A stretch of DNA of 64,000 nt from Burkholderiaceae bacterium (GCA_021166835.1 JAJPEN010000064.1:79129-143128); one strand, 5' to 3'; positions 25,314 to 34,482 are shown, counted from the stretch's first letter. Notes: generated by a model from the sequence alone, not told the origin. Program-made: numbers and translations.

Positions 25314-26385
25314 ACTCGCCGTCGAGGATCTGTACCTGAGTTACGGCGCCAATCCCGTCCTGAACGGCGTTTCGCTGCAGCTGCAGCGCGGCGAGGTGGT
25401 GTCGCTGCTCGGCGCCTCGGGCAGCGGCAAGACGACGCTGCTGCGGGCCGTCGCGGGGCTTGAGCTGCCGTCGCGAGGGCGCATCACGATGGGCGAGCGC
25501 GTGCTCTTCGACGGCGCGACGCGAACGGAAATGCCGGTCGAGCAGCGCGATCTGGGAATCGTCTTCCAGTCCTACGCGCTGTGGCCGCACAAGACCGTCG
25601 AGGAGAACATCGGCTACCCGCTGAAGCTGCGGAAGGTTGGGGCGCACGAGCGGCGCGAACGCGTGCAGCGCATCCTCGGGCAGCTGGGCATGGGCGGGCT
25701 CGGCAAGCGCTATCCGGGCGAGCTCTCCGGCGGCCAGCAGCAGCGCGTGGCGATCGGGCGCGCGCTCGTCTACAACCCGCCGGTGCTGCTGCTCGACGAG
25801 CCGCTGTCGAACCTGGACGCCAAGCTGCGCGAGGAGGCGCGCGCCTTCCTGCGCGAGCTCATCCTGCGGCTCGGGTTGTCGGCCATTCTGGTCACGCACG
25901 ACCAGGCCGAAGCGATGGCGATCTCCGATCGCATCCTTCTGCTGAACGAGGGTCGCATCGAGCAGCAGGGCACGCCGCAGCAGATGTACGCGTCACCCGC
26001 GACGCGGTATTGCGCCGAGTTTCTCGGCAGCAACAACCGGATCGAGGGGCGGATTTCCGCCGTCGACGGCAGCGACGCGGCGCTGCAGGCCGCAGGCTGT
26101 TCGATTCGCGGCGTGGCCAACGGCGCCCTGCAGGAAGGGCAGCCGGCGGTGGCGATCGTGCGCGTCGAACGGATTCGTCTGCGCTCGACGCCGGCGCCCA
26201 ACAGCGTCTCGCTGCCGGTCTCCGCGAGCATGTATCTCGGCGACAAGTGGGAATACGTGTTCCGGCAGCCGGGCGGTGCGGAGGCGGACGGATTCGCTTT
26301 GCGCGCCTACGGCAGCGAGGCGCAGGTGCCGCAGCCGTGCTACCTGGAGCTGCCGCGGGAATCGGTGTGGATCTTTCCGGCGTGA
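25306..26385 (+). CDS. ABC transporter ATP-binding protein, FbpC/PotA type
   Basis: 359 residues. Walker A GASGSGKTT (about 37-45), Q-loop FQSYALWPHKT, signature LSGGQQQRVA, Walker B LLLDEPLSNLD and the switch His in VTHDQAEAMAISD are all intact. The C-terminal third is a TOBE regulatory domain. It couples ATP hydrolysis to the permease encoded just upstream. The gene start lies inside the permease end, so translation is coupled. Confidence 0.93.
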   Translation: MIELAVEDLYLSYGANPVLNGVSLQLQRGEVVSLLGASGSGKTTLLRAVAGLELPSRGRITMGERVLFDGATRTEMPVEQRDLGIVFQSYALWPHKTVEENIGYPLKLRKVGAHERRERVQRILGQLGMGGLGKRYPGELSGGQQQRVAIGRALVYNPPVLLLDEPLSNLDAKLREEARAFLRELILRLGLSAILVTHDQAEAMAISDRILLLNEGRIEQQGTPQQMYASPATRYCAEFLGSNNRIEGRISAVDGSDAALQAAGCSIRGVANGALQEGQPAVAIVRVERIRLRSTPAPNSVSLPVSASMYLGDKWEYVFRQPGGAEADGFALRAYGSEAQVPQPCYLELPRESVWIFPA

Positions 26386-26392
26386 CCCGGGA

Positions 26393-26737
26393 TCAGCCGC
26401 AGTTGCCGCCGCTGCAGCAGTTCCCGCTGTCGATGCGCACCGCGACGACCGACAACCCGCTCCAGCGCGCCAGTTCGGCCCGCGTGGGATAGCGTCCGGC
26501 GAGCGCCTGCCTGCCGTCGACCAGTACCAGCGGCAGTGCATCGGCGCCGACCGTGTCGATGTATGCCTTGACCTGCGCATCGCGCAGGAATTCGGCGGCG
26601 TCGCTGGCGAATTCGTAGTGCTCGATGTCGGCGCCCTGTTCGCGGGCGCGCGCGATTTCCGCCATCGCATCGAGACGGCTCCCGGCATTGCGCCCCGCTT
26701 CCGAACGTGCGGACTCGAAGATCTGGATGCGGGTCAT
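26393..26737 (-). CDS. ArsD-like protein lacking the N-terminal cysteines
   Basis: 114 residues. The thioredoxin-like core GADIEHYEFASDAAEFLRD and DALPLVLVDGRQALAGRYPT with RAELARW matches ArsD, the arsenite metallochaperone that hands As(III) to ArsA. The usual N-terminal CC...C site (FDPAMCCSTGVCG type) is absent: the protein reads IFESARSEAGRNAGS there. A C-terminal cluster remains (C107, C108, C113). GGAG precedes the ATG at 26737. There are no ars genes nearby, and it is convergent with the ABC operon. It may have lost arsenic delivery or bind metal only through the tail. Confidence 0.72.
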   Translation of the reverse strand: MTRIQIFESARSEAGRNAGSRLDAMAEIARAREQGADIEHYEFASDAAEFLRDAQVKAYIDTVGADALPLVLVDGRQALAGRYPTRAELARWSGLSVVAVRIDSGNCCSGGNCG

Positions 26738-26939
26738 CGAGGTGTTCTCCGGGAGGGGGAGCGATGCAAGACAGTTTCGCCCGGCTCGTGGGAGCGCGGA
26801 ATGATCGCGATCAATCCGGGTGTCCTTGCGCCTGTTGCCCGGCCCTGTCGGAGGGCGGGAGGTTCGCGACACCCATGCCAACCGGATGCGCGCCATGACT
26901 CCGAGCCATCGCCGCAACCGGTCATCGCGCAGTCAACGG

Positions 26940-27389
26940 ATTCACGACTCGTACGTCGTCATAGCGCTGACCATCGGCCAGGTCTCGCAGCCGGGCTGGA
27001 AGGACAACTTCTCGGTGCCGCTCGGCATCACCGGCGCCCAGGAGTTCATTCCGCTCGTGCTCGACGCGGTGAACCGGGGACGGCTTTCGCTCGAGGACGT
27101 CGCGCGACTCTGCGCACTTGCGCCGGCCAGGCGTTTCGGGCTGCATCCGAGGAAGGGCGCCATCGAGGTCGGTGCGGATGCCGACTTCACGATCGTCGAC
27201 ATGGCGAAGGAGAACGAGTTTCGCAAGGAGGACATGGCGACGCGCGCGGGTCATACGTCGTGGGAGGGGATGCGAACGCGCGGAATGCCGGTCTGCACGA
27301 TCGTGCGCGGAAGCATCGTGATGCAAAACGGCGAGATCGTTGCGCGCCCCGGCTCCGGGCGGTTCCACCCTGGGAAGGGCGTCCGGTAG
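26940..27389 (+). pseudogene. C-terminal fragment of a cyclic amidohydrolase
   Basis: The frame reads DNFSVPLGITGAQEFIPLVL, NRGRLSLEDVARLCALAPAR and FGLHPRKGAIEVGADADFTI, ending with TIVRGSIVMQNGEIV. This is the C-terminal part of a dihydroorotase/hydantoinase-type amidohydrolase. The first 250-300 residues with the metal-binding HxH and Lys are missing, so it is inactive. A short in-frame extension upstream to 26820 has no family similarity. Confidence 0.8.
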
Positions 27390-27441
27390 TATTTCTGCCA
27401 GCCCGACGCCGGTGGCGCCGGCGAGCCGACGGAGGCACGAC

Positions 27442-28935
27442 ATGCCGATCCGCATTCCGGTGCTTCTTCTCGTTGCCTTTGCGGTCTCGGTCGCCGCGAC
27501 GGTCCGGGCGGAGGGCTCGCCCGGTGGCGAGGCGATGCGGTCCGGCGCGGTGCCCGACCGCACGATGCAGATGGAGCGGCAGGACTTCGGCGTCCCACCC
27601 ACTCCCAGGCTTCACGGCGGCGCCATGCACGCGCCCACGCCGTCGAGCATTCCCGGCGGGCAGGCCGTCACCACTCGCGGCCTGATCGGGCTGCTCCAGG
27701 GGGGCCAGGCGCCGTACGTCGTCCTCGACGTGCTGGGCGGTTCCGAAACGCTTCCCGGCGCCGTTCCGGCCGCCTGGATGGCGCAACCCGGGTCGTACGG
27801 CGACGACGTTCAGCGGCAAGTGGAGCAGACACTCGAACGGCTGACCCAGGGCCGCAAGGACGTCGTGCTCGTCTTCTACTGCCTCTCGCCCGAGTGCTGG
27901 ATGTCGTACAACGCGTCGCTGCGCGCGATCCACGCGGGCTACCGCAACGTGCTCTGGTATCGGGGAGGCATCGAGGCGTGGAAGCAGGCAGGGTTGTCCA
28001 CCGCCGCGTCGGGACAGCAGGCCGCGGCGGCATCGCCGGCTGTTGCGCCGAAGGCCGCGCAGCCGCCTTCGCAAACGAAGTTCAGAGAGGTCGCACCGGT
28101 GGCTCGTGGCGCGGGTACGCCTGCGACTCGTCCACCCGCGGGAAGCGATCTCCGGATCGGCCAGACCCGGTTCTTCTCGTTCGCGCAGCCGCCCGGATGG
28201 CGCATCGGAGAGGAGGGGCAGTTCGCGCTGACGCAGGTCGCGCCCGACAACAGGGCGTTCACCCTGATGGTGGGCAACGCCGGATTGCCGGTGAACTATC
28301 CGCCCGATCGATTCGCCTACGAGAAGCTGTCCGCCCTGCGGCCGCAGAACCTGCAGCTCGGCCAGGGGCGTGCGGCCACGCCGGCCACCGGGTTTCGTCA
28401 GGCCGTGGAATATCCGGTCAGCTACGTCGCCGGCGGGGTCCCGTATCGCGGCGTGGCGAAGGTGTCGGTCGCGCCGGCCTACGACACGGCGACGATGGCA
28501 GTGACGGCGGCGCTCGCCGCGCAGGACCAGTGGGACGGCTATGCGTCGTGGCTGCCGCAGGTGGCGGGTCTGGTCTCCGCCACGAACGGAGCGGCTTTCG
28601 GCATGCGCGGGATCATGCAGCAGAACCTGCGCAACTCGGTGGCCTTCGGGCAGGCGGCGCAGCAGTACCGCGACTGGTCGCAGAAGAACTGGCAGGGTGT
28701 CGTCGATCAGCGCGACAGGAGCGTCGAGCGGCGCAACCTCGAGTTTCGCGAGAACCTGGGCGCGATCCAGACCTGGACCAATCCGTACGGCACGCCGCCG
28801 GTCGAATTGCCGACCACGAACCAGTACTACTGGACCGATCGGCAGGGACGCGTGCTCGGGACGGACGATCCCGCCGCGGATCCGAACGTCGGCTCGACCC
28901 TCGAATGGCGGCGCATGGAGCGGATGAAGCGGTAG
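27442..28935 (+). CDS. Secreted rhodanese-like CXXXXCW protein
   Basis: 497 residues with a signal peptide (PVLLLVAFAVSVAATVRAEG). A rhodanese-like domain lies at about 78-190. Its active loop is C147-LSPE-C152-WMSYNASLRA, followed by GYRNVLWYRGGIEAWKQAGL, the pattern of rhodanese proteins linked to PQQ-dependent alcohol oxidation. A Gln/Ala/Pro linker joins it to a second domain (about 235-390, FFSFAQPPGWRIGEEGQFAL), and the end resembles NQYYWTDRQGRVLGTDDP modules. GGAGG precedes the ATG. No PQQ genes lie nearby. The role is unknown; periplasmic sulfur or thiol chemistry is possible. Confidence 0.75.
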   Translation: MPIRIPVLLLVAFAVSVAATVRAEGSPGGEAMRSGAVPDRTMQMERQDFGVPPTPRLHGGAMHAPTPSSIPGGQAVTTRGLIGLLQGGQAPYVVLDVLGGSETLPGAVPAAWMAQPGSYGDDVQRQVEQTLERLTQGRKDVVLVFYCLSPECWMSYNASLRAIHAGYRNVLWYRGGIEAWKQAGLSTAASGQQAAAASPAVAPKAAQPPSQTKFREVAPVARGAGTPATRPPAGSDLRIGQTRFFSFAQPPGWRIGEEGQFALTQVAPDNRAFTLMVGNAGLPVNYPPDRFAYEKLSALRPQNLQLGQGRAATPATGFRQAVEYPVSYVAGGVPYRGVAKVSVAPAYDTATMAVTAALAAQDQWDGYASWLPQVAGLVSATNGAAFGMRGIMQQNLRNSVAFGQAAQQYRDWSQKNWQGVVDQRDRSVERRNLEFRENLGAIQTWTNPYGTPPVELPTTNQYYWTDRQGRVLGTDDPAADPNVGSTLEWRRMERMKR

Positions 28936-28984
28936 CGCTGCGCCGCCGGAAGTCGAGCCGGCCGGCAGCTTGCCTGCTCCGCGA

Positions 28985-29653
28985 TCAACCCGGGTTGCCT
29001 TCGGGTGCTCGACGACCCGCGTCGGCCGCCCCCGCGTACTGATCGACCGCCCCCGCCATCTCCTTCAGCACCTGCTCCATCGACTTGCTGCCGTATGGGT
29101 AGAACGCCTTCTTGTCGCCGTTCTTCCAGCGCTGCTTCAGCTGCGGATCGGACAGGTCCCAGTCGGGGCGGATCGAGCGCGTCAGCTCACGCAGCTCGCC
29201 GTGCAGCTCCGCGGTGGAAGGTCGGCCCCAGTAGTAGTACCCGTTCCAGATCCGGTGGATGCCAAGCTGCGGGCCGAGCAGGAAGGTGTGCGGGACCATT
29301 GGTTCGTGCGTCGTGTCGGTGTACTCGCAGATGTCGAGGTCGTCGCGCACGATCTTCCTTTCGTCGTAGAGGAACGGGTAGTGCGCGCCGAGCTGCTGGC
29401 GCAGGTTGTTGGTCGTGTGCCAGTCGTCGGTCGTGATGACGACGAGCTGGCAGGTGCCGACGACGAGCTGCGAATGGAAGGCCGTCAGCTCTTTCAGCTG
29501 TTCGCGGTCCTTCGGGCAGAAGAAGCCGCGGATCAGCACCAGCAGCATCGGGTCGTCGCGCGTCTGCAGAGCGGAGAGCCGTCGTTCGGTCTTCGTGTGG
29601 TCGGGCAGCACGTAGTCGGGGAAGGTCTTTCCGGGAGCGATGTCGGGTCGCAT
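28985..29653 (-). CDS. Redoxin-family protein (AhpC/TSA-like)
   Basis: 222 residues. MRPDIAPGKTFPDYVLPDHT, then LLVLIRGFFCPKDREQLKEL and LVVITTDDWHTTNN, is a thioredoxin-fold peroxiredoxin-like start with a single Cys in the FFCPKD loop. Later HTFLLGPQLGIHRIWNGYYYW is conserved in this group. The C-terminus is long and basic. The start at 29653 is chosen for its AGGAGG site; an in-frame start at 29692 is weaker. The next gene upstream on the same strand is the alpha/beta hydrolase. Thiol peroxidase activity is inferred. Confidence 0.8.
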   Translation of the reverse strand: MRPDIAPGKTFPDYVLPDHTKTERRLSALQTRDDPMLLVLIRGFFCPKDREQLKELTAFHSQLVVGTCQLVVITTDDWHTTNNLRQQLGAHYPFLYDERKIVRDDLDICEYTDTTHEPMVPHTFLLGPQLGIHRIWNGYYYWGRPSTAELHGELRELTRSIRPDWDLSDPQLKQRWKNGDKKAFYPYGSKSMEQVLKEMAGAVDQYAGAADAGRRAPEGNPG

Positions 29654-29688
29654 GGGCGAGGTCCTCCTGATGACGGATTCGCGTTGCG

Positions 29689-30438
29689 TCACGCCGCAGC
29701 GGTGCGGTCGTTCGACGGCAGATGGCGCAGGAACCAGTCGCGTGCGAGCGCCGCGACGGTGTCGAGGGTTCCGGGTTCCTCGAACAGGTGCGTCGCGCCC
29801 GGCACGATCTCGATGCGCTTCTCGCAGCGCAGCCGCGCCAGCGCCTGCTCATTCAGTTCGATCACCGGCACGTCGTCGCCGCCGACGATCAGCAGCGTCG
29901 GCGCGCGCACCCGCGGCAGCGCGTCCGCCGCGAGATCGGGTCGTCCGCCTCGCGAGACGACGGCGCGAATCGCCTCGGGCCGCAGTGCGCCGGCGACCAG
30001 CGCGGCCCCTGCGCCGGTGCTGGCGCCGAACAGGCCGAGCGCGAGCGAAGCGGTCGATTCGTAACGGGCCAGCCAGTCGGCCGCGCCGACCAGCCGTTCG
30101 CCCAGCAGCGCGATGTCGAAGCGCAGGTGCCGCGTCCGCTCGTCGACGCGTTCCTCCTCGGGCGTGAGCAGATCGGCGAGCACCGTGGCGAGTCCGGCCT
30201 CGTTGAGCACCTGTGCGACCCGTCGATTGCGCGGGCTGAAGCGGCTGCTGCCGCTGCCGTGGGCGAACAGCACGAGCCCCACAGCATCGGCGGGCAGCGC
30301 GAGGTCGGCTTCGAGCGCGACCGGACCGACGGGAATGCGCAGTGCGCGATGGTCGACGACGCTGCCCGCGCTGCGATGCGAATCGGCGCCGGCGGCCTTC
30401 GTCTCGCCGGCCGTGCGCCTCGTCGATGCGTCAGCCAT
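29689..30438 (-). CDS. Dienelactone hydrolase-family alpha/beta hydrolase
   Basis: 249 residues. The nucleophile motif is LGLFGASTGAGAALVAG (Ser in GAS-TG), the acid is in LLIVGGDDVPVIELN and the catalytic His is in PGATHLFEEPGTLDTVA. The oxyanion motif LVLFAHGSGSSRFSPRNR is conserved in this dienelactone-hydrolase-like group, often annotated as phosphoribosyltransferase-associated hydrolase. The ester substrate is unknown. The gene is followed 35 nt later by the redoxin gene in the same direction. Confidence 0.85.
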   Translation of the reverse strand: MADASTRRTAGETKAAGADSHRSAGSVVDHRALRIPVGPVALEADLALPADAVGLVLFAHGSGSSRFSPRNRRVAQVLNEAGLATVLADLLTPEEERVDERTRHLRFDIALLGERLVGAADWLARYESTASLALGLFGASTGAGAALVAGALRPEAIRAVVSRGGRPDLAADALPRVRAPTLLIVGGDDVPVIELNEQALARLRCEKRIEIVPGATHLFEEPGTLDTVAALARDWFLRHLPSNDRTAAA

Positions 30439-30543
30439 CTGGTACTTTCCCCGCTTGCTGCGGTAGGGGTTGCTCCCCGCAAGACTCGCTCCCGACCGCG
30501 AAGGCTTCCCGCTTTCTTCCGCGGGTCGCTGACGGATAGAGCC

Positions 30544-30726
30544 TCATTCCGGCGCCAGCAGCGTCACGCTCGGGAAGTAGCTGCGGTATCGGCGCACGTC
30601 CCGCGTCAGCAGCGGCATTCCTTCGACCGCCGAATGCGCGCCGATCAGGAAATCCGGCAGCACGCCCGACTTCTCTCCACCGGATCTGCGATACCGAACG
30701 AAGGCTTTTTCCGCAAGGAAGATGAA
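30544..30726 (-). pseudogene. C-terminal VapC/PIN fragment
   Basis: About 60 codons read AEKAFVRYRRSGGEKSGVLP, DFLIGAHSAVEGMPLLTRDV and RRYRSYFPSVTLLAP. This is the conserved last half of a VapC-type PIN toxin, including the catalytic D of PDFLIGAH and LLTRD. The N-terminal half with the first acidic residues is absent, and the frame begins at the end of the ferritin gene. No antitoxin is present. Confidence 0.8.
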
Positions 30727-30731
30727 ACGCC

Positions 30732-31196
30732 TCACATCTGCGCCTGCAGATAATCCTGCATCCCCACCTTGTCGATCAGCCCCTTCTGCCTGTCGAGCCA
30801 GTCGAGGTGCAACTCCTCGTCGTCGAGCATCTCGGCGAGCAGGTCGCGGCTGACGAAGTCGCCGCACTGTTCGCAGATGCCGATCGCCGAGCGCAGGTGG
30901 TCGATCGCTTCGCCCACGAGCTGGCGGTCGTAGTCGAGCTGTTTCGCGACGGTGTCGCGTGCATCGATCGCGCGCCGGCTCTCCATCGACGGTATGCCGC
31001 CGAGCAGCAGGATGCGCGCCATGATCCGGGCGGCGTGCTTCGTTTCTTCTTCGCTGTACGCGTGCTGCACGTCGGCGAGGCGCGGGAAGCCCCAGTGCCG
31101 GCAGGTGGCGTCGTGCAGCAGGTACTGCCGATGCCCGGTGAGTTCGAAGGAAAGATATCCGTTCAGCTCGCGAATGACGCGCGGATCGCCCTTCAT
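30732..31196 (-). CDS. Bacterioferritin-like protein with altered metal ligands
   Basis: 154 residues starting MKGDPRVIRELNGYLSFELT; the end MQDYLQAQM is typical of bacterioferritin. Ferritin ligands E18, E51, H54, E127 and H130 are at canonical positions. Two usual residues differ. The haem-ligand Met52 is Thr52 (EEETKHAARI), so haem binding is unlikely. Position 94, a ferroxidase Glu in E. coli Bfr, is Val, with Glu at 96. It may form mixed shells with a normal subunit or serve in DNA protection. The ribosome site is weak. Confidence 0.85.
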   Translation of the reverse strand: MKGDPRVIRELNGYLSFELTGHRQYLLHDATCRHWGFPRLADVQHAYSEEETKHAARIMARILLLGGIPSMESRRAIDARDTVAKQLDYDRQLVGEAIDHLRSAIGICEQCGDFVSRDLLAEMLDDEELHLDWLDRQKGLIDKVGMQDYLQAQM

Positions 31197-31347
31197 GTTC
31201 TTTTTCCGCCTTTTCGAATGTCCGGGTTCCGGAATGATGCATGCCGAAGCGGTGCAGTGCCAGACCCTGCGCACGCCGGCCCCATCGCCGGAGGCGCGAC
31301 CAGCGGCAGGAGCATCATTCCTTCGCCTCGGGAATCGAAGGAATCGA

Positions 31348-32859
31348 ATGAGTGCAATGCAGGAGACGGACACCGACGTCGACGCTCGCAGTCGCGGCTG
31401 GATCCTCGTCGCGCTGATGTTCGCGATGATGCTGGCCGCGATGGACACGACGATCGTCTCCACGGCGATTCCGCAGATCGTCGACGACCTCGGCGGCTTC
31501 GCGCGGATCACCTGGGTGTTCTCGATCTACCTGCTCGCGCAGACGGTGACGATCCCGATCTACGGGAACCTCGCCGACATGTTCGGCCGCAAGCCGGTGC
31601 TGGTGGTCGGCACGCTGGTCTTCCTCGCCGGTTCGGCCGCGTGCGCGTTGGCCTGGAGCATGGTTTCGCTGATCGTGTTTCGCGGGCTGCAGGGGCTCGG
31701 TGCCGGCTCGATCATGGCCACCGTCAACACGGTGGCAGGAGACCTCTATTCGGTTCGCGAGCGCGCGCGCGTCCAGGGCTGGCTGTCGAGCGTCTGGGGC
31801 GTGGCCGCGGTGGCCGGTCCGCTGCTGGGCGGCACCTTCGCCGAGCACGCGACCTGGCGCTGGATCTTCCTGATCAACCTGCCGATCGGCGCAGCCGCGC
31901 TCGGACTGCTCGTGCGCTTTCTTCACGAGAAGCCGCGGCACCGCGCGCATCGCATCGACTATGCCGGATCGGTGCTGATCCTGTGCACCGGATGCGTGCT
32001 GATCTTCGGCCTGCTGCAGGGCGGGCAGGCGTGGCCCTGGTTGTCGGCGCCCGGCGTCGGCATCTTCGCGCTGGCTGCCGGGCTGATCGTCGCGACCGTG
32101 TGGGTCGAAAGGCGCGCGGCCGAGCCGATCATGCCCGCGTGGCTGTGGCGCGACCGCGTGCTCGCAGGCACCAATCTGTCGATGATCGGCATGGGCGCCG
32201 TGCTGATGGGTCCGAACGTCTATCTGCCGACCTACGGGCAGTCGGTGCTCGGCCTGGGCGCCATCGTCGCCGGCTTCGTGCTCGCCAGCCTGAGCATCGG
32301 CTGGCCGCTGGCGTCGGCGCTGTCCGGACCGGTGTATTCGCGCATCGGCTTTCGCGACGCGGGCCTTGCCGGCGGTGCGCTGATGACGGCGGCCGCGTTC
32401 GCTTTTCTCGCCCTGCCCGACTCGCCCTCCGTGTGGCTGCTGGTGCTCGACCAGGTCGTGCTGGGCGCCGGCTTCGGTCTGCTGTCCACGCCGCTGCTGG
32501 TGGGCGTGCAATCGACCGTCGGCTGGGACAGGCGCGGCACGGTCACCGGCGCCAACATCTTCTCGCGCTATCTCGGGCAGACGCTGGGCGCGGCGCTCTT
32601 CGGCGCGATCTTCAATTCCGCGCTTCGCGAGCGATTGACCGGCGCATCGCCCGATCTGCGTGCACAGTTGCCGCAGCACGTGGACGAGGTGATCGACGCG
32701 CTGCACGGCGCGCATCTGTCGGCGCCTGCGCAGCAATACCTGCGCGAGGCGATCGGCGCGGCCACCGCGCACGTCTACGTCGGCCTTTCGGCGATCGCGG
32801 TGCTGACGTTGCTCGTGTTGCTGGTGGCGCCGCGGCGCTTCCGCCTGGCCGATACTTGA
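31348..32859 (+). CDS. MFS drug transporter, DHA2 (EmrB/QacA) type
   Basis: 503 residues with about 14 membrane segments. The family motifs are LAAMDTTIVSTAIPQIVDDL (motif D1), GNLADMFGRKPVLVVGTLVF (motif A) and WGVAAVAGPLLGGTFAEHAT (motif C), with WRWIFLINLPIGA. These identify a 14-TM proton-coupled multidrug or toxic-compound exporter. AAGGAATCGA precedes the ATG at 31348. It is divergent from the bacterioferritin gene and followed 21 nt later by selO in the same direction. Confidence 0.92.
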   Translation: MSAMQETDTDVDARSRGWILVALMFAMMLAAMDTTIVSTAIPQIVDDLGGFARITWVFSIYLLAQTVTIPIYGNLADMFGRKPVLVVGTLVFLAGSAACALAWSMVSLIVFRGLQGLGAGSIMATVNTVAGDLYSVRERARVQGWLSSVWGVAAVAGPLLGGTFAEHATWRWIFLINLPIGAAALGLLVRFLHEKPRHRAHRIDYAGSVLILCTGCVLIFGLLQGGQAWPWLSAPGVGIFALAAGLIVATVWVERRAAEPIMPAWLWRDRVLAGTNLSMIGMGAVLMGPNVYLPTYGQSVLGLGAIVAGFVLASLSIGWPLASALSGPVYSRIGFRDAGLAGGALMTAAAFAFLALPDSPSVWLLVLDQVVLGAGFGLLSTPLLVGVQSTVGWDRRGTVTGANIFSRYLGQTLGAALFGAIFNSALRERLTGASPDLRAQLPQHVDEVIDALHGAHLSAPAQQYLREAIGAATAHVYVGLSAIAVLTLLVLLVAPRRFRLADT

Positions 32860-32880
32860 ACGAAGGATGCACCCAAAGCG

Positions 32881-34371
32881 ATGGCTCTCGTCTTCGACAA
32901 TACCTATGCCCGCGAACTGGCCGGCACGTACGTGCCGTGGAAACCGGTTGCCGTGCCGCAGCCGCGGCTGCTGTTCCTGAACCGCGAACTCGCCGTCGAA
33001 CTCGGCCTGGACGCCGACGCGCTCGACGGCGAGGACCTCGCGCCGCTGTTCGCCGGCAACGTGTTGCCGGAGGGCGCCGAGCCGCTGGCGCAGGCCTATG
33101 CCGGCCATCAGTTCGGCATGTTCTCGCCGCAACTCGGCGACGGCCGCGCCGTGCTGCTGGGCGAGGTGATCGACCGGCGCGGGCGGCGGTGCGACATCGC
33201 GCTCAAGGGATCGGGCCGCACGCCCTTCGCGCGCGGCGGCGACGGCAAGGCAGCGGTCGGCCCGATGCTGCGCGAAGCGCTGATCGGCGAGTGGATGCAC
33301 GCAATGGGCATCCCGAGCACGCGCGCGCTGGCTGTCGTCGCCACCGGCGAACCCGTCTACCGCGAAGAGCCGCTGCCCGGCGCAGTGCTCACGCGCGTGG
33401 CGGCCAGCCACCTGCGCGTGGGAACGCTGCAGTTCTTCGCGGCGCGCGGCGAGCGAGACACGCTGCGCCGCCTGGTCGATTACGCGATCGCACGACACGA
33501 TCCCGATCTCGCGCACGAGCCCGATCGCTACGTGGCGCTGTTGCGCGCGGTCGCCGCCCGCCAGGCGCGGCTCGTCGCACAGTGGATGAACGTCGGCTTC
33601 ATCCATGGCGTGATGAACACCGACAACATGACGCTGTCGGGCGAGACCATCGACTACGGTCCCTGCGCCTTCCTCGAGGCCTACGACCCGGCAACGGTGT
33701 TCAGCAGCATCGACGAGGCGGGGCGCTATGCCTATGCCAACCAGCCGCGGATCGCGCGCTGGAATCTCGCGCGCCTCGCCGAGACGCTCGTGATGCTGAT
33801 CGCCGATCCGGACGACGAGGGCGCGGTGAAGCAGGCGGTGGCCCGGCTCACCGAAGCGATCGACGCGTTTCCCGCGCTGTACGAGGATGCGCTGCGCGAA
33901 GGGCAGCGCGCGAAGCTCGGCTTGCAGGCGGGGCCTTCGCAGGAGGCGGCGGCCGATGCGGCGCTCGTCGACGACTGGCTGGCGCTGCTGCAGGCGCAGC
34001 GGGTCGATTTCACGCTCGCCTGGCGCCGGCTGGCCGACGCCGCGCAGGGCGACGAGGCGCCGCTGCGCGCGCTGTTCACCGATTCCGCGGCGCTCGAGGC
34101 GTGGCTCGCGCGCTGGCGCGATCGGTGCGCGGCCGGCGACGGCTTCGCGCGCGCGCAGCGAATGCGGCAGGTCAACCCCTGGGTGATCCCGCGCAATCAC
34201 CGCGTAGAAGAAGCGCTGTCGGCGGCGTCGCGCAACGACGATCTCGGCGTCTTCGACGACCTGCTCGCTGCCTTGCGCAGGCCCTTCGACGAATCGGACG
34301 CGCAGGCGTATTACGCGGAGCCGGCCTCGCCGGAATCGACTGCGGAGTACCGGACGTTCTGCGGCACCTGA
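32881..34371 (+). CDS. selO: SelO/YdiU protein adenylyltransferase
   Basis: 496 residues, normal length. This pseudokinase transfers AMP from ATP to Ser, Thr or Tyr residues of target proteins in redox control. Family blocks visible are AGHQFGMFSPQLGDGRAVLL, LKGSGRTPFARGGDGKAAVG with MLREALIGEWMHAMGIPSTR, VGFIHGVMNTDNMTLSGETI and DYGPCAFLEAYDP. The end RTFCGT keeps the C-terminal Cys near the usual position. It starts 21 nt after the MFS gene and is probably co-transcribed with it. Confidence 0.95.
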   Translation: MALVFDNTYARELAGTYVPWKPVAVPQPRLLFLNRELAVELGLDADALDGEDLAPLFAGNVLPEGAEPLAQAYAGHQFGMFSPQLGDGRAVLLGEVIDRRGRRCDIALKGSGRTPFARGGDGKAAVGPMLREALIGEWMHAMGIPSTRALAVVATGEPVYREEPLPGAVLTRVAASHLRVGTLQFFAARGERDTLRRLVDYAIARHDPDLAHEPDRYVALLRAVAARQARLVAQWMNVGFIHGVMNTDNMTLSGETIDYGPCAFLEAYDPATVFSSIDEAGRYAYANQPRIARWNLARLAETLVMLIADPDDEGAVKQAVARLTEAIDAFPALYEDALREGQRAKLGLQAGPSQEAAADAALVDDWLALLQAQRVDFTLAWRRLADAAQGDEAPLRALFTDSAALEAWLARWRDRCAAGDGFARAQRMRQVNPWVIPRNHRVEEALSAASRNDDLGVFDDLLAALRRPFDESDAQAYYAEPASPESTAEYRTFCGT

Positions 34372-34482
34372 GGGGCACCTGAGCGCGCTTCGTCAGCCGC
34401 CCTGCGGCACCTTCGCGCGTTCGAGCGGCCATCGGATCGGCGGTCGTTGCGGTCGCGCCGGAGGGCCGCTGGCCGGCATCGT

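Noticed and set aside
31315..34200. Minus-strand 961-residue open frame opposite the MFS and selO genes
   Set aside because: Composition is biased and domain-free; both plus-strand genes are clear family members.
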